The notes under the pieces were generated by a model. It saw only the letters and a program-made list of their open reading frames with translations, did no database searches and was not told the origin of the DNA. Shown in pieces: positions 28,660 through 34,092 of a DNA stretch of 34,092 nt. Within the stretch, counting starts at the first letter, position 1. Each line of letters begins with the position of its first letter. The translations under genes and the position numbers were made by a program. The DNA comes from Vicingaceae bacterium (GTDB lineage: Bacteria > Bacteroidota > Bacteroidia > Flavobacteriales_E > Vicingaceae): assembly GCA_019429185.1 (NCBI GenBank), contig JAHYJH010000020.1, positions 1 to 34,092 of the forward strand, given 5' to 3'.

Positions 28660-28824
28660 TAAAACTGCCTATTGTTTAAAACCCTAATCATTTTTACCGA
28701 AACTAAATAACTTTTCTGAAAATGAATGTGATTTAGTTATCGAAAAAAATTAGAAATTGTAAATTTCTGTTGTTATAGGATTCGAGAAAACCTAACAGGT
28801 TTTTGAAACCTGTTAGGTTTAGCG
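28660..28824. repeat. Gene-free spacer after narI with a perfect 15-bp hairpin
   Basis: No gene is seen. A small hairpin AGAAATT/AATTTCT lies at 28752-28768. AAACCTAACAGGTTT (28788-28802) is the perfect inverse of 28806-28820 around a TTG loop. The hairpin ends five bases before the stop of the truncated copper-ATPase remnant, and the intact copper ATPase gene has a weaker related hairpin at the same place (30510-30524). It is a repeat, possibly a terminator, though the T-run is only three bases. Confidence 0.6.
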
Positions 28825-28985
28825 TTACTTCAACTTTTTAATCTTTAATCGTATAGAATTTACAACAACAATTACATCTGAGAAAGCCATTGCCAAAGCT
28901 GCTATCATAGGGTTTAAAAAACCAAGTGCAGCCATTGGAATTGTTAATACGTTTTAGAGAAAGACCCATTTTTAATGTTTTGTTA
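28825..28985 (-). pseudogene. 3' fragment of a duplicated copper P-type ATPase gene
   Basis: On the minus strand from 28950 to 28825 an uninterrupted frame encodes 41 residues including MAALGFLNPMIAALAMAFSD and ending IRLKIKKLK then TAA. It matches the last 41 residues of the intact ATPase at 30530-32647 with few changes. Similarity continues upstream through a TAA replacing the Tyr codon, a Trp codon (28966-28968) and a shared TTTTG, then stops at TTA (28983-28985), where a transposon-type end begins. The rest of the gene (about 660 codons) is gone. It is a non-functional relic. Confidence 0.88.
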
Positions 28986-29011
28986 GGGTCTGCAATGAAA
29001 TAAATTTGAAA
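28986..29011. mobile_element. Transposon-type end (copy C) abutting the ATPase remnant
   Basis: GGGTCTGCAATGAAATAAA matches the terminal repeat of the 113-bp MITE (5592-5610) with one change and is preceded by TTA (28983-28985), the target trinucleotide seen for copy A. No perfect inverted partner follows. The nearest inverted end with a TTA after it is at 30450-30475, so C could be the left end of a 1490-bp unit containing the AAA ATPase gene. Confidence 0.7.
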
Positions 29012-29013
29012 GG

Positions 29014-29046
29014 TTGTAATTTTTATTAAATTTTTTACTATTTTTG
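29014..29046 (+). promoter_or_regulatory. Candidate promoter of the AAA ATPase/DUF4143 gene
   Basis: TATTTTTG at 29039-29046 matches TAnnTTTG, and TTG at 29014-29016 lies 22 bases upstream, an acceptable -33 element. Transcription would begin near 29053, about 20 bases before the ATG. The promoter begins right behind transposon end C. Confidence 0.45.
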
Positions 29047-29072
29047 GACAGATTTAAAGTTGAACTTAAAAA

Positions 29073-30248
29073 ATGTCCGAATTAAAAAACGATTTTCTAA
29101 AAAGGCAGCTACAAGTCAAATTAGAGCGACTTATAGATTTATACAGTGTTATAGTAGTTACCGGACCGAGACAATCTGGAAAAACGACTTTGTGTAAAAA
29201 GCAATTTTCAGCATACCATTATGTTAACTTAGAAAATATAAGTACAAGAGAGCAAATACAAACTGCACCAAAAGCTTTTCTGGAACAATATTCGGAGGGA
29301 TTGATTATTGATGAAGCTCAACATTTAGTTGAATTGTTTTCATATATTCAAGTTGTTGTTGATGAAAATGAAAACGCAAAGTTTGTACTTACAGGGAGTA
29401 GTAATTTTTCGTTGATGCAAAGAATTACTCAGTCATTAGCTGGAAGAGCTGCAGTGCTTACTTTACTTCCTTTGTCATTACAAGAGTTGGGTAAAAATTT
29501 GAAAAAAGAGGATACAAATACGATTTTGCTAAATGGAGGTTACCCTGCGGTTTGGGCAAAAGGAATTCCCGTACAAGACATTAGCAGAAACTATTATAAC
29601 ACTTACATAGAAAGAGATGTTCGACAATTACTAAATGTAAAAGACATCACAAGGTTTCAAACTTTTATGAAATTATGTGCAGGAAGAATAGGAACAGAAT
29701 TTAACGCTTCAACTTTATCTAATGAAGTAGGAGTTTCTGTACCTACTATACAAGAGTGGGTTAGCGTACTAGAAGCATCATATATTTTGTTTCGATTACC
29801 TCCTTTTTTTAGAAATATAGGAAAACGATTGGTAAAATCACCCAAAATTTATTTTTACGATACCGGATTAGTTTGTTTCCTCTTAGGAATAGAGAACGAG
29901 CAGCAACTTTCTACCCATCCACTACGAGGAACAATTTTTGAAAATTTGGTGGTATTGGAATTTTTTAAAAATCGTTACAATAAAAGTAAATTACCTAATT
30001 TTTATTTTTATCGTGATAAATCACAGCATGAAGTTGATTTAATAGAAGAAAAAGGAGCAAAATTGTTTGCTTATGAAATTAAATCTGCAAAAGCATTTAC
30101 TAAAGGCTTTATTGTAGGTTTAGATTATTTAAGAAAAGTGGTTGGGAAAGATGTGATTTCTACTCAAGTAATATATGATGGAGAAAATGATATTTATAGC
30201 CCTGAAAATGGAATGGTCAATTTTAGGAATATTAGATTTAACGAATAA
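29073..30248 (+). CDS. AAA_14 ATPase with DUF4143 domain
   Basis: 391 residues. Walker A GPRQSGKT at 31-38, Walker B IIDEAQ at 78-83, LTGSSNFSL (sensor-like), and LPLSLQEL are typical of the AAA_14 family. The C-terminal DUF4143 region contains Asp322 (HEVDLI) and Glu335-x-Lys337 (YEIKSAK), a pattern compatible with a PD-(D/E)xK nuclease fold. These proteins are common, often horizontally spread, and of unknown cellular role. The gene sits alone between transposon-type ends C (28986) and B (30305-30475), next to a truncated copper-ATPase copy, which suggests it arrived with mobile DNA. Family identity is clear; function is not known and a defence role is speculation. Confidence 0.88.
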   Translation: MSELKNDFLKRQLQVKLERLIDLYSVIVVTGPRQSGKTTLCKKQFSAYHYVNLENISTREQIQTAPKAFLEQYSEGLIIDEAQHLVELFSYIQVVVDENENAKFVLTGSSNFSLMQRITQSLAGRAAVLTLLPLSLQELGKNLKKEDTNTILLNGGYPAVWAKGIPVQDISRNYYNTYIERDVRQLLNVKDITRFQTFMKLCAGRIGTEFNASTLSNEVGVSVPTIQEWVSVLEASYILFRLPPFFRNIGKRLVKSPKIYFYDTGLVCFLLGIENEQQLSTHPLRGTIFENLVVLEFFKNRYNKSKLPNFYFYRDKSQHEVDLIEEKGAKLFAYEIKSAKAFTKGFIVGLDYLRKVVGKDVISTQVIYDGENDIYSPENGMVNFRNIRFNE

Positions 30249-30304
30249 AAAATGTTCAATAACTGACAGTATTTTGCTTAACCCGAACTCGGATTTATAA
30301 CTTA

Positions 30305-30475
30305 GGGTCTGTAATGAAATAAGTTGTGCAAAAATGACACAGGTATTTTGCTCTTATACGATTTGAAATCCCGATGGCTATCAGGAGCGAATAGCACCGC
30401 TCTTTAATGTTTTTTCAAAGAAGTAGAAGAGTAAAAGAGCAAGTCAGAATGTGCAAGTTATTTCATGCCTATTCC
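30305..30475. mobile_element. 171-bp MITE-like element with TTA duplication (copy B)
   Basis: The left end GGGTCTGTAATGAAATAA is identical to copy A for 18 bases. The right end read inward is GGAATAGGCATGAAATAA: the ATGAAATAA core is at the same distance from the tip and 17 of 26 positions match. TTA flanks both sides (30302-30304 and 30476-30478). A degenerate CCCGATGGCTATCAGG palindrome lies inside. No ORF. It lies between the AAA ATPase gene and the 3' end of the copper ATPase gene. Confidence 0.65.
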
Positions 30476-30529
30476 TTAACACCACTAAAAAAATGAACTA
30501 GAGCAACCGTAACCCTTTAAGGTTTAGAG

Positions 30530-32647
30530 TCACTTCAATTTCTTTGTTTTCAGCCGTATAGAGTTCCCAACAACAATTACATCTGAGAAAGCCATTGCCA
30601 ACGCTGCTACCATAGGATTTAAAAAACCAAGTGCAGCAACAGGTATTGCCAGTACATTATAGAAAAATGCCCAGAATAAATTTTGTTTAATGGTTATTAA
30701 GGTGTGTTTACTTATCAAATACGCTTCATATACTTGAGATAAGTCTTTATCATTAAGTAAAACAATTTGTGCAGAATGAACCGCTACTTGTGTGGCTTTG
30801 CTCATAGAAATACCTACAGAAGCTTTTGTAAGTGCTGGAGCATCATTTATTCCATCGCCCACCATTACCGTTGGTGCTAGTTTTTCTAATTCATCAATTT
30901 TTGCTAATTTTTGTTCTGGAAGTTGTTCGCCATAAACCGTTTTAATATTCACTTTTGTAGCTAACTCTTCACATTTTTGCTGCACATCTCCACTTAATAA
31001 AATCGTATTTAACCCTTGTTTATTCAGTAAAGAAATGGTTTCAGGAACGTGTTGTTTCAATTCATCTTCAATATCAACCCCGGCAATAAGTTGTTGGTTT
31101 TTAAAAATGAAAATAGTGTGTTGTTTGTCTTTAGTTTGGGTTTCATCAATTCTAAAAGAACCTACTTGATAATGATTATTTTCTTTATCAAAAGCTTCTA
31201 AACCTACGCCTTTTATTTCATTTATAGTAGGAAAATCAATAAGCGTAGCATCGGGTTTTAAATAAGCTACAATAGATTGAGCAATAGGATGCGAAGAATG
31301 TTGTTCTATACTAAAAAGTATGTTTTTAAGTGCTTGTTCTTCAACAGAAGCGTATAATTTGGTTTTTTTTATGAAAAAATTTCCTGTGGTAAGCGTTCCT
31401 GTTTTGTCAAACACCATATTTTTAGCATTGGCAAATAATTCAAGTGTGCTTCCACCTTTAATCAGAATTCCTTTTTTGGCAGCCCTTCCTATTCCTACCA
31501 TTACTGCTGTTGGTGTTGCTAACCCCATGGCACAAGGACAAGAAATTACTAATACCGCTATACTTTGCATTAAGGCTTGTTGTGTACTTATATCAAAACC
31601 AAAATGAGCAATTAAAAAAGTGAGTAATGCAATAACCAACACAACAGGAACGAATATAGCACTGATTTTATCTCCCAATCGCTGAATGTTTGGTTGGTTC
31701 TGTTGGGCATTTTTTACCATTTCAATAATTTTTGAAAGGACTGTTTCGCTACCCACTTTTTCAGCTTTAAACTGCATGCTTCCATCCATCATTACTGTTC
31801 CTCCAATCACTTTGGAGCCTATTTCTTTCTCTACAGGCGTACTTTCTCCAGAAATCATCGATTCATCAATAGTTGCATTTCCTTTACTAATTTCACCATC
31901 AACAGCTATTCTATCTCCACTATTTACCTGAATAATATCTCCTACATTAATTTCATCATAACCTACAACAATTGTGGATCCATCGGGCATTATTTTTTTG
32001 GCTTCACTTTGTTGTATCTGACTTAATTCTTTAATGGCAGTAGTGGTTTGGTTTACCGAACGATGTTCCAATACATTTCCCAACAATACTAAGGTAATGA
32101 TGGTTGCAGCAGTTTCAAAAAACAAATAATTATGTGCTTCGTGTGTGCCGTGGTAGAGATAAATCCCAACAATACTATAAACAAAAGCAGCTGTTGAACC
32201 TATGGTAATCAACACGTCCATATTAGGAACGCCAGTTTTTAGTGAACCCCAAGCACTTTTTCCAAAATGAAAAAATCCAATAAAAAAAACAGGAATACAC
32301 AATGCTAATTGCACCCAACCATTATTCAACATATTGTCGTGTGGCATAAACATGTGTAAAAACAGAGGAATGGAAAAAATTAACGAAATGTAAAATTTTT
32401 TCTCAATGGATGATAATCCTTTTTGCTCTTTAGGAGTGTCAATTACTTTATAACCCAATTGGTTGATGCTATCAATAATTTCTTGCGTTTGGAGTTTGGT
32501 ATTGCCATCATAAGTAACCTCGCCTGTGGAGAAGCTTACATTTACGTTTTCTAATCCTTTTTTAACTAACTGTTTTTTAATGCCTAATGCACAATTGGCA
32601 CAGGTCATTCCTTCTACATTTAGGGTAATATTTTTTGTATTGCTCAT
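30530..32647 (-). CDS. copA: Copper-transporting P1B-type ATPase
   Basis: 705 residues from the ATG at 32645-32647; the upstream TTG at 32648-32650 would add one residue and is not needed. One N-terminal metal-binding domain has GMTCANC (Cys16, Cys19). Then come transmembrane helices, the actuator GES motif, the metal-channel Cys370-Pro-Cys372, the phosphorylated Asp414 in DKTGTLT, and GDGINDAP before the last helix pair. CPC with this layout indicates Cu(I) export from the cytoplasm, or copper delivery to haem-copper oxidases in the FixI/CtpA subtype; the sequence alone does not decide. TAATTTTG on the minus strand (32661-32654) could be a -7 box, giving an almost leaderless mRNA. A duplicated 3' end is at 28825-28985. 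Confidence 0.93.
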   Translation of the reverse strand: MSNTKNITLNVEGMTCANCALGIKKQLVKKGLENVNVSFSTGEVTYDGNTKLQTQEIIDSINQLGYKVIDTPKEQKGLSSIEKKFYISLIFSIPLFLHMFMPHDNMLNNGWVQLALCIPVFFIGFFHFGKSAWGSLKTGVPNMDVLITIGSTAAFVYSIVGIYLYHGTHEAHNYLFFETAATIITLVLLGNVLEHRSVNQTTTAIKELSQIQQSEAKKIMPDGSTIVVGYDEINVGDIIQVNSGDRIAVDGEISKGNATIDESMISGESTPVEKEIGSKVIGGTVMMDGSMQFKAEKVGSETVLSKIIEMVKNAQQNQPNIQRLGDKISAIFVPVVLVIALLTFLIAHFGFDISTQQALMQSIAVLVISCPCAMGLATPTAVMVGIGRAAKKGILIKGGSTLELFANAKNMVFDKTGTLTTGNFFIKKTKLYASVEEQALKNILFSIEQHSSHPIAQSIVAYLKPDATLIDFPTINEIKGVGLEAFDKENNHYQVGSFRIDETQTKDKQHTIFIFKNQQLIAGVDIEDELKQHVPETISLLNKQGLNTILLSGDVQQKCEELATKVNIKTVYGEQLPEQKLAKIDELEKLAPTVMVGDGINDAPALTKASVGISMSKATQVAVHSAQIVLLNDKDLSQVYEAYLISKHTLITIKQNLFWAFFYNVLAIPVAALGFLNPMVAALAMAFSDVIVVGNSIRLKTKKLK

Positions 32648-32739
32648 CAACTACAAAATTAAGAAAAAGCAGGTGCTACTTATTTTTTAAGATGAAAAAT
32701 AAAAAATAGTAGTAGAATTATTTTGTGTAAAAAAAAAAG

Positions 32740-32747
32740 TATATTTG
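32740..32747 (+). promoter_or_regulatory. tRNA-His promoter (-7 box)
   Basis: TATATTTG is a perfect TAnnTTTG box, 13 bases before the mature tRNA. A TTTTG at 32721-32725 is upstream but with a short 14-base spacer. Confidence 0.6.
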
Positions 32748-32760
32748 CCCTCTCAAAATG

Positions 32761-32834
32761 GTGGTTGTAGCTCAGTTGGTTAGAGCATCGGTTTGTGGTA
32801 CCGAGGGTCGTGGGTTCGAGCCCCATCTTCCACC
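32761..32834 (+). tRNA. tRNA-His (anticodon GTG)
   Basis: A full cloverleaf is visible: D stem GCTC/GAGC, anticodon stem TCGGT/ACCGA around TTGTGGT with anticodon GTG, and T arm GTGGG-TTCGAGC-CCCAT. The G at 32760 is the extra G-1 of tRNA-His, opposite the C73 at 32834. The 3' CCA is not encoded in full (CAT follows). In the acceptor stem GTGGTTG/CTTCCAC, the fifth and sixth pairs are U-U mismatches. Own promoter and terminator. Confidence 0.95.
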
Positions 32835-32840
32835 CATTTT

Positions 32841-32866
32841 AAAGCTGTCAAAAGACAGCTTTTTTT
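32841..32866 (+). terminator. Intrinsic terminator of tRNA-His
   Basis: AAAGCTGTC (32841-32849) pairs perfectly with GACAGCTTT (32854-32862) around AAAA, followed by a T-run to 32866. It lies seven bases after the tRNA. Confidence 0.92.
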
Positions 32867-32871
32867 GTTTT

Positions 32872-33145
32872 ATGAGTTATTTTATATTCAAAAGTTTTAG
32901 ACAACTATTACATTGGTCAAACTAATGATGTAGGTAAAAGATTAGAGCGACATAATAAAGGATATGAAAAATTTACTAGTCGGGGAATACCATGGGATTT
33001 GAAAGGATTCAAGGAGTTTTCATCAAGGAAAGAAGCAATGAAAGAAGAAAAACGAATTAAAAATTTTAAAAGTAGGAAAAAAAGTACTTATAAATACTTA
33101 GTAATTTGTCGTTTATGTGTTTCTGTGGTAGAAAAAAGTACTTGA
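32872..33145 (+). pseudogene. Broken GIY-YIG (URI-type) endonuclease-like gene
   Basis: ATG at 32872 opens MSYF, but that frame ends after 16 codons. The family sequence continues in the +1 frame from about 32876 to the stop at 33143-33145: VILYSKVLDNYYIGQTND, then RLERHNKGY and FKEFSSRKEAMKEEKRIKNF. The two parts fit a small deletion around 32884 that removed the VYIL-type (GIY) motif and shifted frame. No start codon serves the long frame. The C-terminus (KSTYKYLVICRL onwards) runs into AGTACTTA-rich sequence unlike the family's usual end. Family members are small single-domain proteins of about 80-100 residues of unclear role. A rare non-ATG start is possible but unlikely. Confidence 0.75.
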
Positions 33146-33191
33146 GAGTTGAACTATTTAGTGCCTGTAAAGTCGGAAGTCCGATGAAGAA

Positions 33192-33292
33192 CGTCATTGC
33201 GAAGCCTAAGCGTTTGGAATGGGGGTAGGAGCTGAAGCAATCTGTCTAATCGAAGGGTAGATTGCTTTGGTCGTACCTCCCTCGCAATGACG
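33192..33292. repeat. 101-bp interspersed inverted repeat (CGTCATTGCGA...TCGCAATGACG)
   Basis: The outer arms CGTCATTGCGA (33192-33202) and TCGCAATGACG (33282-33292) are perfectly inverted. The inner arms AAGCAATCT (33235-33243) and AGATTGCTT (33259-33267) are also perfectly inverted, giving a two-tier hairpin. A partial second copy of the inner arm follows at 33304-33313. Repeats of this type occur in many unrelated bacterial genomes. Nothing else is seen between 33146 and 33486 except the terminator below. Confidence 0.8.
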
Positions 33293-33361
33293 GTAACAAT
33301 GGGCAGATTGCTTTGTTTCGTTCCACTACACTTTGCTCGAAATCTCAGTTTTTTAACTTTT

Positions 33362-33396
33362 AACCGATTTAGTTTAATACCCTAAACGGTTTTTTC
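33362..33396 (+). terminator. Probable intrinsic terminator
   Basis: AACCG-A-TTTAG (33362-33372) pairs with CTAAA-CGGTT (33382-33391) with one bulged A, followed by T-rich sequence. It could end a transcript through the broken GIY-YIG gene. Confidence 0.6.
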
Positions 33397-33452
33397 TTTT
33401 TATGTTCATCTACAAAAACATTAGATTAACCGAATTTAAAAAACTTTTTATC

Positions 33453-33460
33453 TAAATTTG
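33453..33460 (+). promoter_or_regulatory. Candidate promoter of the last gene
   Basis: TAAATTTG matches TAnnTTTG, 26 bases before the ATG at 33487. No TTG stands at -33. Confidence 0.35.
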
Positions 33461-33486
33461 TTGTTCATTTATTTAATCTAAAAATT

Positions 33487-34092
33487 ATGTTGAAAAATTA
33501 TTTTCTATTAACAGTTGCTGTTTTATCATTACATTTCATAGTTACAGCACAACCTTTAACTTATCCCTCAAATCAACACCAACAAGCGTTTGATGTCGCA
33601 TATCAACAATATCCACAAGTTCCAAAAGGAATGTTAGAAGCCGTTTCATTTACCATGACTCGTTTTCGTCATATAGAAAATGAAACAAAAGGTTGTGTAG
33701 GGTTGCCATTGGTTTATGGCGTGATGGGACTAACATTGGACGGAGAAGGTTATTTTAAAAATAATCTGAATTATGTTTCCCTGTTATCAGGAATAAGTGT
33801 TCAGCAAATACAAGGCAATCCGCAACAAAATATACTTGCTTTTGCAGCAGCTTATAATGCCTTATTACAACAACTAAATGGTAATAAATCGAATATCGAA
33901 AATCATGTTTCTATTTTAGCAACTCTTAGTGAATTACCTTATAATGGGTTGCAACAAGATTTTGCGTTAAATTCACATCTATACTCAGTTTACAATTTTT
34001 TAAACGATAAAACTGCACAAGCAAAATATGGCTTTCCTCAACACTCTTTTAGTTTGGAGAAGATTTTTGGAAAAGAAAATTTAAAAATCTTA
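33487..34092 (+). CDS. Secreted protein, probable N-acetylmuramoyl-L-alanine amidase N-terminus (partial)
   Basis: 202 codons to the window edge with no stop. A signal peptide covers about 1-22 (ending VTAQ). The part QYPQVPKGMLEAVSFTMTRF followed by GLPLVYGVMGLTLDGEGYF resembles the lysozyme-like helical region before the catalytic domain in secreted amidases of Bacteroidota and Actinobacteria (VP-x-x-LL-A-x-S...SR...GYG-x-M-x-L). The amidase domain itself would lie beyond the window. A role in peptidoglycan degradation is inference from this similarity as I recall it. The ATG at 33487 precedes a clear signal peptide. Confidence 0.5.
   Translation, partial: MLKNYFLLTVAVLSLHFIVTAQPLTYPSNQHQQAFDVAYQQYPQVPKGMLEAVSFTMTRFRHIENETKGCVGLPLVYGVMGLTLDGEGYFKNNLNYVSLLSGISVQQIQGNPQQNILAFAAAYNALLQQLNGNKSNIENHVSILATLSELPYNGLQQDFALNSHLYSVYNFLNDKTAQAKYGFPQHSFSLEKIFGKENLKIL

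Noticed and set aside
32648-32650. TTG as start of the copper ATPase
   Set aside because: The next codon is ATG and gives the normal N-terminus; the TTG adds only one residue.

Overview
The window looks like chromosomal DNA of a Bacteroidota, probably Flavobacteriia-like. The support is AT-rich coding sequence, TAnnTTTG-type -7 promoter boxes, almost no Shine-Dalgarno sequences, two surface-protein genes with the type B type IX secretion (T9SS) C-terminal domain each followed by a PorP/SprF gene, and typical Bacteroidota palindromic repeats between genes. Species cannot be named from what is visible.

Layout. 1-3681: cinA and a cold-shock-type DEAD-box RNA helicase with a long structured leader and a strong terminator. 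3706-5495 (minus): a small CHU_C/T9SS protein plus PorP/SprF. 5496-6025: gene-free, holding a 113-bp MITE with clean inverted repeats and a TTA target duplication, palindromes and an orphan terminator. 6026-9408 (plus): a mono-haem c-type lipoprotein, a di-haem cytochrome c peroxidase, a hemerythrin-domain protein and moaA. 9405-19545 (minus): a 2998-residue Ig-like adhesin containing seven 86-residue repeats, then a second PorP/SprF. 19732-28659 (plus): a Crp/Fnr regulator, then a respiratory nitrate reductase operon with a membrane-anchored di-haem cytochrome c in front (narC-like, narG, narH, narJ, narI). 28660-30529: a scarred region with a truncated copy of the neighbouring copper ATPase gene, transposon ends and an AAA ATPase/DUF4143 gene. 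30530-32647 (minus): copper P1B-ATPase. 32761-34092: tRNA-His, a broken GIY-YIG gene, repeats and the start of a probable amidase gene.

How it fits together. MoaA makes the first intermediate of the molybdenum cofactor that NarG needs. NarJ matures NarG, NarH and NarI carry electrons from menaquinol, and the di-haem cytochrome may offer another electron path. Sites of the form TGAT-N4-ATCA (FNR-box-like) stand before the nar operon and before the hemerythrin-moaA pair, suggesting that the adjacent Crp/Fnr protein co-regulates both under low oxygen or nitrate/NO. The two adhesin-plus-PorP pairs match the sprB-sprF arrangement of gliding bacteria.

Most unusual: (i) a family of transposon ends (GGGTCTG...ATGAAATAA, TTA duplication) seen three times, once cutting a duplicated copper-ATPase gene exactly where homology stops; (ii) all four gaps inside the nar operon, and the gap after the adhesin gene, carry GC-rich palindromes starting within a few bases of the upstream stop codon.
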